Assembly (NCBI GenBank): GCA_012027055.1
Contig: VEPF01000399.1
Coordinates: 15,324-21,947 of the forward strand
DNA length: 6,624 nucleotides
Reading direction: 5' to 3'
DNA from: Gemmatimonadota bacterium
GTDB taxonomy: Bacteria > Gemmatimonadota > Gemmatimonadetes > Longimicrobiales > RSA9
Every line of letters starts with the position of its first letter. Position 1 is the stretch's first letter. Both the position numbers and the translations under genes were made by a program. Under the pieces are notes generated by a model that ran no database searches, was not told the DNA's origin, and saw nothing but the letters and a program-made list of their open reading frames with translations. Shown here piece by piece: positions 1 through 6,519 of this stretch.

Positions 1-711
1 GTTCACGCCCACGGCGAGCACCACCTCCCCGGGCTTCACCATGTCCTTCGTGATCATCTCGGCCTTGCCAATGGCCGCTACCAGGATATCTGCCTGGCGC
101 GTCACCGCACCCAGGTCCTTCGTGCGGCTGTGGCACACCGTCACGGTGGCGTTCCCGCCCTTGGTCGTGCGCAGCAGTAGCAACGCCACCGGCTTTCCCA
201 CGATGTTCGAGCGGCCCACCACCACCACGTGCTGACCGTGTGGGTCGTGTCCCGAGCGCATCAGCATCTCGATGACCCCGGCGGGCGTGCACGGCGCCAG
301 CACCGTGGGATCACCCACCGAGAGCCGCCCGACGTTCATCGGGTGGAAGCCGTCCACGGCCTTCGCGGGATCGAGTGCGAGCAGGATCTTCTGCGTGTCG
401 ATGTGCTTGGGCAGCGGCAGCTGCACCAGGATGCCGTGCACCGCAGGATCGGCGTTGAGACCGTGCACGATTCCCAGCAGTTCGGCTTCCGGGGTCTCGG
501 CCGGTAGCTCGATGGTGTGCGAGGTGAAGCCCGCCTTGTCGGCCGCCTTGCCCTTCATGCGCACGTATACCTGGCTGGCCGGGTCGGTGCCCACGATGAC
601 CACCGTCAATCCCGGCCGCATGCCGGGCTCGGCCGTGAAGGCCGCCGCTTCCGCTGCGATCTCCACCCGCATCTCGTCGGCGATCTGCTGTCCGCTGATG
701 ATCTGTGCCAT
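1..711 (-). CDS. folD: FolD, methylenetetrahydrofolate dehydrogenase/cyclohydrolase (3' end cut by window edge)
   Basis: Cytosolic bifunctional enzyme that oxidises 5,10-methylene-THF to 5,10-methenyl-THF with NADP+ (NAD+ in some members) and hydrolyses it to 10-formyl-THF, supplying purine and formyl-Met-tRNA synthesis. I translated the minus strand from the ATG at 709-711: 237 codons remain open to position 1, so the last roughly 45-60 residues of a family protein of about 280-300 are missing. Seen: SQVYVRMKGKAA with the catalytic Tyr49-x3-Lys53 pair, GILVQLPLP (Gln97), KAVDGFHPMN with Asp120, the PCTPAGV segment near 140-146, and the Rossmann signature GRSNIVGKP at 166-174. These match the E. 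coli Tyr50/Lys54/Gln98/Asp121 set, so both activities are expected. The start is supported by GAGG at 716-719, 4 nt upstream. It lies 76 nt after rny on the same strand. No frameshift or odd residue was seen. Confidence 0.96.
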   Translation of the reverse strand, partial: MAQIISGQQIADEMRVEIAAEAAAFTAEPGMRPGLTVVIVGTDPASQVYVRMKGKAADKAGFTSHTIELPAETPEAELLGIVHGLNADPAVHGILVQLPLPKHIDTQKILLALDPAKAVDGFHPMNVGRLSVGDPTVLAPCTPAGVIEMLMRSGHDPHGQHVVVVGRSNIVGKPVALLLLRTTKGGNATVTVCHSRTKDLGAVTRQADILVAAIGKAEMITKDMVKPGEVVLAVGVN

Positions 712-738
712 GTGCCCTCTATGGGTTTCCCCGGCCCT

Positions 739-760
739 GCCGCGACCGCTGCGGCGCGGC
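739..760 (-). other. GC-rich hairpin in the rny-folD spacer
   Basis: GCCGCG pairs with CGCGGC, followed by one bulged base and three more C/G pairs around a CTG triloop, giving about nine pairs in 22 nt. It lies between the rny stop (788) and the folD ribosome site. There is no T-run on its 3' side, so it does not look like an intrinsic terminator. It could be an mRNA 3'-end stabiliser or processing boundary, or just chance in GC-rich DNA. The rest of the 76-nt spacer shows nothing else recognisable. Confidence 0.4.
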
Positions 761-787
761 TGACGGCGGGCGCCGGCGGATTCTCGG

Positions 788-2353
788 TCAGCGCGCGAAG
801 TCCACTGCGCGCGTCTCCCGGATCACCATCACCTTGATCTGTCCGGGATACTGCAGTTCCTCCTCCAGCCGACGGGCAATCCGGTCGCTCAGCTCCGTCA
901 TGCCCGCATCGTCGATGGCCTCCGGATTGACCATCACCCGCACCTCGCGGCCCGCCTGGATCGCGAAGCAGCGTTCCACGCCTTCGAAGTCGTTGGCGAT
1001 CTCCTCCAGCCGCTCCAGCCGCTTGACGTAAGTCTCGAACATCTCCCGGCGGGCTCCCGGTCGAGCCCCGCTGACCGCGTCCGCGGCGGTGACCAGGAAG
1101 GTCTCCGGGTAGCGGTGCGGCTCTTCATCGTGATGCGCCCGGATGGCGTTGAGCACCTGGTCCGGCTCGCCGTACTTCTTGCACAGGTTCCAGCCCAGTT
1201 CGACGTGCGTGCCCTCGTGCTCGTGCGTGAGCCCCTTGCCCACGTCGTGCAGCATGGCCATGCGGCGGGCCATGGCGGCGTCCAGCCCCATCTCCGCGGC
1301 CATGTTGCCGGCCACGATCGCCACTTCCTTGGAGTGCAGCAGCTGATTCTGGCCGTATGACGTCCGGTACTTGAGCCGCCCCAGGATCTTCACGATTTCC
1401 GGGTGGATGCCGTGCACCCCGAGTTGGTACAGGATCTCCTCGGCCGCCTGGACCATGCCCTCCTCCACCTCCTTGCGGCACTTCGCGACCACTTCCTCGA
1501 TCCGGCCGGGGTGGATGCGGCCGTCCGCCACCAGCTTGTCCAGCGCCAGGCGGGCCGTCTCCCGGCGCACGGGATCGAACGCGGAGAGGATCACCGCCTC
1601 GGGCGTGTCGTCGATGATGACGTCCACGCCCGTGGCCTGCTCGAAGGCCCGGATGTTCCGGCCCTCGCGGCCGATGATTCGGCCCTTCATTTCATCCGAT
1701 GGCAGGCTGACGACGGATACCGTGCTCTCGGCCGTGTGGTCGGCCGCGATCCGCTGGATGGCGAGGGCGATGATGTTGCGGGCCTCGCGGTCGGCTTCCT
1801 TCTTGGCGGTTTCCTTGATCTCGCGGATGCTGTTCGCGGCGCGCGCGCGCGCCTCGTGCTCCAGGCCCTGGATCAGTTTATTGAGCGCCTCTTCCGAGGA
1901 CATCCCGGCCAGCGCCTCCAGCCGCTGTCGCGCCTGCCCCTCCAGGCGCGCGACATCCTGCGTCCGCCGGTCCAGCTGCTCGGCCCGCCCGCCCAGGTCG
2001 CGGTCCCGGGTTTCCAGTTCGCGCGCCTTTTCCACCAGCACGTCGTACTTGCGGTCCAGGGCGTTCCGGCGCTCTTCCACCCGGCCCTCGGCGCGCTCCA
2101 CTTCCTCGCGCCGGCGGGCCTCCTCCCGCTCCCACTCCTGCTTCGCCCGGTAAGCTTCTTCCTTGCCACTCAGTTCCGCAGCCCGCCGGATCCGCTCCAC
2201 TTCCTGGTCCGCGGAGCGCAGGATGCGCGCGGCTTCTGAGTTCGCGTCTGCCTTACGACGTTTCAGCCGTTGCTGCTCGACGACCCGCCCGAGCAGCAGG
2301 CCCACCAGCGCGGAGCCGACGGCAGCAATGCCGATCAGCAATGCAGTACTCAT
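788..2353 (-). CDS. rny: RNase Y, membrane-anchored endoribonuclease
   Basis: Endoribonuclease that starts bulk mRNA decay at the inner face of the membrane. The 521-residue product has the full family layout: an N-terminal membrane anchor (about residues 4-22, ALLIGIAAVGSALVGLLLG), a highly charged Arg/Glu coiled coil (about 25-200), a KH RNA-binding domain with GRIIGREGRNIR near 224-235, and an HD phosphohydrolase domain with LLHSKEV (His340), LHDVGKG (His369-Asp370), RAHHDEEP (407-408) and Asp425 in TAADAVSG. The C-terminus GQIKVMVIRETRAVDFAR is typical, and the length fits the usual ~520. I start at the ATG at 2351-2353 because GGAG (2359-2362) lies 5 nt upstream and the anchor follows at once. 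An in-frame ATG at 2374, seven codons earlier, has no ribosome site and sits in a hairpin loop. All HD metal-binding positions I can recognise are present, so an active enzyme is expected. Confidence 0.97.
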   Translation of the reverse strand: MSTALLIGIAAVGSALVGLLLGRVVEQQRLKRRKADANSEAARILRSADQEVERIRRAAELSGKEEAYRAKQEWEREEARRREEVERAEGRVEERRNALDRKYDVLVEKARELETRDRDLGGRAEQLDRRTQDVARLEGQARQRLEALAGMSSEEALNKLIQGLEHEARARAANSIREIKETAKKEADREARNIIALAIQRIAADHTAESTVSVVSLPSDEMKGRIIGREGRNIRAFEQATGVDVIIDDTPEAVILSAFDPVRRETARLALDKLVADGRIHPGRIEEVVAKCRKEVEEGMVQAAEEILYQLGVHGIHPEIVKILGRLKYRTSYGQNQLLHSKEVAIVAGNMAAEMGLDAAMARRMAMLHDVGKGLTHEHEGTHVELGWNLCKKYGEPDQVLNAIRAHHDEEPHRYPETFLVTAADAVSGARPGARREMFETYVKRLERLEEIANDFEGVERCFAIQAGREVRVMVNPEAIDDAGMTELSDRIARRLEEELQYPGQIKVMVIRETRAVDFAR

Positions 2354-2482
2354 TGGATCTCCGGAAGGGCGCATGAAGCGCCCGTGGCAGGCGTATGATC
2401 ATGGTCCGGCCAACAGCAAGCACGGCACTCCGCAGAGCGCCCGAAGGCGCAAAGTAGAGCCGCTCGGGAACTACCCGCAAGG
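2354..2482 (-). ncRNA. Candidate structured RNA or rny leader in the zapA-rny spacer
   Basis: This 129-nt gap is the longest non-coding stretch between genes here. Read on the minus strand, it first forms an imperfect 40-nt hairpin (2423-2462): CGGC/GCCG at the base, mismatched middle, and a perfect GCGCC-UUCG-GGCGC tip (2437-2450) with a highly stable cUUCGg loop. Next comes a perfect hairpin at 2367-2383. A CCGGA/UCCGG pairing (2405-2409 with 2361-2365) could enclose the second hairpin. In Proteobacteria the 6S RNA gene follows zapA, so a 6S-like RNA is one idea. But 129 nt is short for a ~180-nt 6S RNA and I cannot match the 6S consensus. A cis-acting leader of rny, or a plain spacer with stabilising hairpins, is equally possible. 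I saw no good promoter or terminator. Confidence 0.3.
2359..2383 (-). promoter_or_regulatory. rny ribosome binding site with adjacent hairpin
   Basis: GGAG (2359-2362) lies 5 nt upstream of the chosen rny ATG. Just upstream is a perfect hairpin, GGGCGC-TTCAT-GCGCCC (2367-2383), whose loop holds the rejected upstream ATG at 2374. If UCCGG (2361-2365) paired with CCGGA at 2405-2409, two bases of the ribosome site would be covered, a simple way to adjust rny translation. The pairing is visible; any regulatory role is inference. Confidence 0.5.
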
Positions 2483-2782
2483 TCAGGCCGGCGGCAGGCC
2501 CGCCTCCGCCTCCGCAGCCAGGCTCTCGCTGCGCGCGGCCACCGCCTGCCGGAAGCGAGCCAGCTCGGCCCTTGCCTGGAACAGCTCGTCCGTGAGCGCA
2601 AGCGCGGCAAGGATCGCAGCCTTGTGCGGCTGCAGCAGCGCCGACTTGGACAGCACCTCGTGAACCGCCCGGTCCACGTACCCCGCCAGTTCCCGCGTGT
2701 ATTCCGGCGGAGCCGGGGTCCGAATCGCATATTCATCGCCGCCGATGTGCACCGTGACGACGTTCCTGTCTGCCGGACTCAA
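2483..2782 (-). CDS. zapA: ZapA-family cell division protein
   Basis: Small cytosolic protein that binds FtsZ, bundles its protofilaments and stabilises the Z-ring at mid-cell. The 99-residue product fits the family: an N-terminal beta strand region (VVTVHIGGDEYAIRTP, about 8-23), a helix with YTRELAGYVDRAVHEVL (28-44), then a long helix with KAAILAALALTDELF (54-68) running into an Arg/Glu-rich coiled coil to about residue 93, which in relatives forms the tetramer. Translation starts at TTG (2780-2782), not ATG. This is chosen because AGGAGG lies 4 nt upstream, no in-frame ATG is available nearby, and a later GTG would remove the first strand. The TTG overlaps the stop of the upstream coiled-coil gene as TTGA, so translational coupling is likely. 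Identification rests on fold pattern and short motifs; family membership is likely, direct FtsZ binding is inferred. Confidence 0.88.
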   Translation of the reverse strand: MSPADRNVVTVHIGGDEYAIRTPAPPEYTRELAGYVDRAVHEVLSKSALLQPHKAAILAALALTDELFQARAELARFRQAVAARSESLAAEAEAGLPPA

Positions 2783-3123
2783 CGTTCCTCCTCCAGCAGG
2801 TGCAGCCGGGCATGGATTCGCTGGGCCACCTTCTCCGCACTCCGGAGGCGCAGCCGCAGGCTTTCGTTTTCCGCCTCCAGGCGGGCCACGCGTTCACCCA
2901 GCTCGCGCGGATCCAGCGTTCCGGTGCGCACGGCGTCGAGCGCGGCCTGCGCCTCGTGGCAGCGCTGCTCCGCGGCCAGGGCGCGCGCCCGCCAGGCCAC
3001 TCCTGACTGCAGCAGGCGGCGCACGGCCTCACCCAGCCGGTCCAGTTCCGTCACTTGCGACGCCTGCTCGTCCGGGGGCGCCGCCTCGAAGTGGCTCCGT
3101 TCAGCCGCGCCGTTCAATCCCAT
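2779..3123 (-). CDS. Small coiled-coil protein between pheT and zapA (ZapB/TIGR02449-like, unproven)
   Basis: A 114-residue cytosolic protein with no signal peptide or membrane segment. I do not recognise a named family from the residues alone. A short polar N-terminus (1-23) precedes helix-rich sequence: VTELDRLGEAVRRLL (24-38), an Ala/Arg/Gln-rich helix (42-66), a short break at TGTLDPREL (67-75), then a strong heptad-like stretch RVARLEAENESLRLRLRSAE (78-97) ending RIHARLHLLEEE (102-113). The start is supported by GAGG at 3131-3134, 7 nt upstream of the ATG. It overlaps the pheT end by 23 nt, and its stop overlaps the zapA start. In gammaproteobacteria a short coiled-coil protein (TIGR02449) also precedes zapA, and ZapB is a coiled-coil ZapA partner. 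A role at the division ring is therefore a reasonable inference from position, not shown by sequence. Reading-frame openness, ribosome site and tight packing make it a real gene. Confidence 0.82.
   Translation of the reverse strand: MGLNGAAERSHFEAAPPDEQASQVTELDRLGEAVRRLLQSGVAWRARALAAEQRCHEAQAALDAVRTGTLDPRELGERVARLEAENESLRLRLRSAEKVAQRIHARLHLLEEER
2787..2792 (-). promoter_or_regulatory. Strong Shine-Dalgarno for zapA (TTG start)
   Basis: The minus strand reads AGGAGG, then AACG, then TTG. A full-consensus ribosome site with a 4-nt spacer (a second GGAGG register at 2790-2794 gives 7 nt) decides the TTG start at 2782 and probably offsets the weak start codon. The site lies inside the last codons of the upstream coiled-coil gene. 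Confidence 0.85.
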
Positions 3124-5497
3124 GGCTCTCCCTCAGCCGCTTGAGCACGCGTGCGACCACGCCGTCCACCTCTGCGTCGGTCAGCGTGCGCTCGCCGGCC
3201 CGGAAACGGAGCCGCAACGCCAGGCTGCGCGTTCCTGCCGGTATGCCGGTACCCCGATAAAGATCGAACGGCTCGACCTGCTCCAGCAACGGGCCGGCGG
3301 CTCCGGTGACCGTGCCGATGACGTCGGCTGCGTCCAGCACATCGGGTACGAGTAGGGACAGATCCCGTTCACTGGCTGGGAATGCGGGCAGCTCCCGGAA
3401 GCTGCTGCGGGACCTGTCCGGCAGCGATTCCAGCAGCAACTCGGCGGCGAAAACCGGTTCTGCCCAGGGCGGCGCGTCGATTGCCGCTGCCCTGACCTTC
3501 CCGCCCCAGCCGCTCACCTGACCGGCACCATCGACCAGCCGGAACGCGGCGGCCGGTTCCAGCCACGGCGCCGCGGGTTCGCCCGGCTCGAGCCGCAATC
3601 CGAGCTCGGACGCGACCTCCTCGAGCAGGCCCTTCAGGTCCCAGAGGTCGAGCGATTCCGCGGGGCCGCTCCAGTGGGGCGGAGTGCGCGCCCCGGTGAG
3701 CGCCAACGCCAGCCGGCGCGTCTCGGCCGGCGGGGTCTGGCCAGGGGCGAATGCGGTGCCCAGCTCGAACAGCCTGATGTGCCGGCTGCCCCGCGTGAAG
3801 TTGAACTCGACCCGGTGCAGAAGGCCGGGCACCAGCGCCCGGCGCAAGCGGCTTTCCGCGGCGGAAAGGGGCCGCAGGAGCGCGACGTCGCCTTCCGCCT
3901 CGGGCGCGAAGGCTGCCGTCCGCGCTTCCAGCAGGCCCAGACCGACCATGACCGACCGTAGCCGATCCTCCAGTTGCATGAGCGGGTCGTCGGGAACCGC
4001 AGTCGGTCGGAAGCCACCCAGCCCGGCCGGGAAGCTGTCGTAGCCGTGCCGCCTCGCCACCTCCTCGACCAGATCGATCTCGGCACGCACGTCCTGCCAG
4101 CGATGACCCGGGACCAGGACGCGCAGGCTCTGGTCGTCGGCTGCCTCCACCCGGAACCCGAGGGGTTGCAGCAGACGGGACGCGTCCGCAAGCGGAATCT
4201 CCGCTCCCAGCACCTGCGTCAGTCGCCGCTGGCGCAGGGTGATGGGCGGGGGCGCGCTCACCCCGGGGCCCGCGTCCGCGGCGGCTGTCGCCACCCGCCC
4301 GCCGGCTACGGTCACGATCAGCACGGCCACGCGCCTGAGCGCCTGCTCCATCCCAGTTGCATCCACGCCCCGCTCGAAACGGCTGCTCGCATCGGTGGTT
4401 AGGTCCAGACCGCGTCGAGTGCCGCGGATGCTGCGCGGGTCGAAGAGCGCGCACTCCACGAGCAGGTTGCGTGTACCCGGGTGCACTTCGGTGTCCGCGC
4501 CGCCCATGATCCCCGCCAGCGCCACCGGACGCTCGGCATCGGCGATCACCAGCATGCGCCCGCCCAGCACCCGCTCCGCCTCGTCCAGCGTGGTCAGACC
4601 CTCGCCTGGGCGCGCCTTTCGGACCACCACTTCACTGCCCAGCCGATCGAGATCGAACGCGTGCAGCGGCTGACCCAATTCGTGGAGAACGTAGTTGGTG
4701 GCGTCCACCACGTTGCTGATGGGGCGCTGCCCGATGGCCCGCAACCGTCCCGCCAGCCACTCTGGTGACGGCCCGATCGTGACGTCCCGGATCACCAGCC
4801 CCAGGTAGCGCGGGCACAGCACCGTGTCCTCCAGCCGCACGCTCACGCCGTCCGCCGAGGCGCTCCCGGCGGCATCGCCCCGTTCCAACCGCGGCGCGGG
4901 GAACTCGGCCTGGTTCGGAAATGCGGGCAGCACCGGCGCGATCCCGGCCTCCGCGCCAATCTCGCGCGCCACGCCGAGGTGCGAGAGCAGGTCCGGACGG
5001 TTGGGAGTGACGTCGACCACCAGCCGGTAGTCGTCCAGCTGCACCGCCTCGGTGAAGGCTGCGCCGATGGGCAGATCCCCGTGCAGCTCCAGGATGCCCT
5101 CGTGATCGCGGCCCAATCCGAGCTCGCGCGCGCTGCACAACATGCCCTGGCTCTCGTAGCCGCGGATCTTGGCCTTCCGGATCAACACGTTGCCGGGAAG
5201 CGTGCCGCCGACCGGGATGAACGGATAGACCCCGCCGGTGCGCACGTTGGGCGCACCGCATACCACCTGCAGCTCCTCGCCCGTGCCTGCGTCCACTCGG
5301 CAAAGGGAGAGCCGGTCCGCGTTGGGATGCTGCCGGCGCTCGATCACCCGGGCAATCCGCACCTCGCGCAGCGGGCCGCCCAGGTCCACGAGCTCATCCA
5401 CGGGCGCGCCCTGCATCGCGAGGTGATCCGCGACCCGCTGCGGCGATTCGTTCAGGCCGGGCAGAAGTGCCTGCAGCCAGCGATAGCTGATGTTCAT
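3101..5497 (-). CDS. pheT: Phenylalanine--tRNA ligase beta subunit
   Basis: Beta subunit of the cytosolic alpha2-beta2 PheRS. It binds tRNA-Phe and clears mischarged Tyr-tRNA-Phe, while the alpha subunit makes the bond. At 798 residues it is full length for bacterial PheT (about 790-800). Domains in order: N-terminal part with MNISYRWL; EMAP-like tRNA-binding domain, about 40-150 (HPNADRLSLCRVD, VVCGAPNV, KAKIRGYESQGMLCSARELGL); the VTPNRPDLLSHLGVAREIGA segment at 163-182; B3/4 editing domain, about 215-400 (ISNVVDATNYVLHELGQPLH at 260-279, ALAGIMGG at 326-333, SSRFERGVD); B5 domain, about 410-475; a catalytic-like core, about 480-690; and the C-terminal FDX-ACB anticodon-binding domain from about 705 (FPASERDLSLLV, SLALRLRF, ERTLTDAEVD). 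The ATG overlaps the pheS stop by 4 nt (ATGA), so the two subunits are probably made by coupled translation. No truncation or frameshift was seen. Confidence 0.97.
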   Translation of the reverse strand: MNISYRWLQALLPGLNESPQRVADHLAMQGAPVDELVDLGGPLREVRIARVIERRQHPNADRLSLCRVDAGTGEELQVVCGAPNVRTGGVYPFIPVGGTLPGNVLIRKAKIRGYESQGMLCSARELGLGRDHEGILELHGDLPIGAAFTEAVQLDDYRLVVDVTPNRPDLLSHLGVAREIGAEAGIAPVLPAFPNQAEFPAPRLERGDAAGSASADGVSVRLEDTVLCPRYLGLVIRDVTIGPSPEWLAGRLRAIGQRPISNVVDATNYVLHELGQPLHAFDLDRLGSEVVVRKARPGEGLTTLDEAERVLGGRMLVIADAERPVALAGIMGGADTEVHPGTRNLLVECALFDPRSIRGTRRGLDLTTDASSRFERGVDATGMEQALRRVAVLIVTVAGGRVATAAADAGPGVSAPPPITLRQRRLTQVLGAEIPLADASRLLQPLGFRVEAADDQSLRVLVPGHRWQDVRAEIDLVEEVARRHGYDSFPAGLGGFRPTAVPDDPLMQLEDRLRSVMVGLGLLEARTAAFAPEAEGDVALLRPLSAAESRLRRALVPGLLHRVEFNFTRGSRHIRLFELGTAFAPGQTPPAETRRLALALTGARTPPHWSGPAESLDLWDLKGLLEEVASELGLRLEPGEPAAPWLEPAAAFRLVDGAGQVSGWGGKVRAAAIDAPPWAEPVFAAELLLESLPDRSRSSFRELPAFPASERDLSLLVPDVLDAADVIGTVTGAAGPLLEQVEPFDLYRGTGIPAGTRSLALRLRFRAGERTLTDAEVDGVVARVLKRLRESHGIERRG

Positions 5498-6519
5498 GGC
5501 CGGACCAACTGCTCCAGTAGGCGGACGTCGTTCTCGTACAGCAGCCGGATGTCGGGAAAGCCGTACAGGATCATGGCGATACGGGCGGCACCCATGCCGA
5601 AGGCGAAGCCGGTGTAGCGCTCAGGGTCGTAGCCCGCGTTCGTGAACACGGCCGGGTGCACCATCCCGGCCCCCATGATCTCCATCCAACCGGTCTGCTT
5701 GCAGGCGCTGCAGCCGCCGCCGCCGCACAGCACGCAGCTCACATCCATCTCGGCGCTCGGCTCGGTGAACGGAAAGAACGAGGGCCGGAAGCGGACCCGC
5801 GTACCGCTCCCGAAGAGCTGCCGCGCGAACTCGGTCAGTGTGGCCTTCAGGTCCACGAAACCGATGCCTTCATCGACGGCCAGACCCTCCAGCTGCTCGA
5901 AAGCGGGGGCGTGGGACGCATCGAACGGGTCGCGTCGGTACACCGTGCCGGGCGCCACGATGCGGATCGGCGGCTGGATCTGCTGCGTGACCCGCATCTG
6001 CACCGGCGCTGTGTGTCTGCGCGGCAGCACCCCCGGAGCAAGGTAGAACGTGTCGTGCATATCCGCCGCGGGGTGGTCCAGCGGAGTGTTCAGAGCCGTG
6101 AAGTTGTACCAGTCGGTTTCCGCCTCGGGGCCGCGCGCCCGGGTGAAGCCCAGCCCTGCCAGTACCGCGCAGATCTCGTCCACCACCAGAGTCACCGGGT
6201 GTCGTGCCCCGCGCCACCGCCGGCGACCCGGCATGCTGAGATCAACCCGCGCCACCGCGGCGCCGCCGCCCGCCAGCACACTCGCCCGCGCGTCCAGCAG
6301 CGCCGTGATGCACTCTTTGCTGCGGTTCGCGGCCGCGCCCGCGGCCGGCCGCTCATCTGCGGGCAGCTTGCCCAGGCCCCGCATGATCTCGGTCAAACGC
6401 CCCTCTTTGCGCCCCAGCAGTCCGATCCGCACCGCCTCGAGCGCGTCCGGCGTGCCCGCTCCGGCAATCGCCTGCTCCGCCGCGCGCTGCAGTGCCTCCA
6501 ACTCCTGCCTCAGATCCAT
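5494..6519 (-). CDS. pheS: Phenylalanine--tRNA ligase alpha subunit
   Basis: Catalytic subunit of PheRS: activates Phe with ATP and transfers it to tRNA-Phe. At 341 residues it is normal for the family. It has an N-terminal coiled-coil arm (about 1-85, with LLGRKEGRLTEIMRGLGKLP at 34-53), then the class II core: RHPVT (106-110), PEAETDWYNFTALNTPLDHP (131-150), DMHDTFYL, VYRRD (193-197), the F-x-Q-x-E set at 207-211 (Gln209, Glu211), RPSFFPFTEPSAEMDV (245-260), and motif 3 with FGMGAARIAM (307-316; Arg313). A four-Cys patch CVLCGGGGCSAC (262-273) before the GW..I.G.GMVHP segment recalls PheS proteins with a Cys-rich insertion, possibly metal-binding. Oddities: the usual LLRTHTSPVQ segment reads LPRRHTAPVQ (165-174), and the usual Glu before Arg313 is Ala. 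The ATG at 6517-6519 has only a weak AGAGAG ribosome site. It is the first gene of the packed pheS-pheT-zapA run. Confidence 0.96.
   Translation of the reverse strand: MDLRQELEALQRAAEQAIAGAGTPDALEAVRIGLLGRKEGRLTEIMRGLGKLPADERPAAGAAANRSKECITALLDARASVLAGGGAAVARVDLSMPGRRRWRGARHPVTLVVDEICAVLAGLGFTRARGPEAETDWYNFTALNTPLDHPAADMHDTFYLAPGVLPRRHTAPVQMRVTQQIQPPIRIVAPGTVYRRDPFDASHAPAFEQLEGLAVDEGIGFVDLKATLTEFARQLFGSGTRVRFRPSFFPFTEPSAEMDVSCVLCGGGGCSACKQTGWMEIMGAGMVHPAVFTNAGYDPERYTGFAFGMGAARIAMILYGFPDIRLLYENDVRLLEQLVRP

Noticed and set aside
272..763. 163-codon plus-strand frame opposite folD
   Set aside because: Antisense to FolD, whose motifs are intact over the entire stretch; the product has no recognisable features.
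1839..1852. (GC)7 dinucleotide run inside rny
   Set aside because: It encodes part of the EARARAAN coiled-coil stretch and fits ordinary codon choice in GC-rich DNA; too short to argue for phase variation.
1371..2239. Long plus-strand open frames (260 and 278 codons) opposite rny
   Set aside because: They lie antisense to the fully recognisable RNase Y coding sequence, are rich in Arg/Ser/Ala or His/Leu/Arg as expected from GC-rich shadow frames, and show no known domain.
2354..2374. Upstream ATG at 2374 as the rny start (528 residues)
   Set aside because: No Shine-Dalgarno, the ATG lies in a hairpin loop, and the ATG at 2353 has GGAG at 5 nt and places the membrane anchor at the very N-terminus as in the family.
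2394..2399. Plus-strand TATGAT resembling a -10 box
   Set aside because: No -35 element at a suitable distance and it points away from every gene; it is part of the ATGATCAT palindrome.
2253..2480. 75-codon minus-strand frame across the zapA-rny spacer
   Set aside because: It runs out of frame into the rny start and has no ribosome site or recognisable sequence; better explained as non-coding spacer.
3369..5303. Minus-strand frames of 361 and 223 codons in another phase inside pheT
   Set aside because: Low-complexity Arg/Gly/Ala products overlapping a clear full-length PheT; typical shadows in GC-rich coding DNA.
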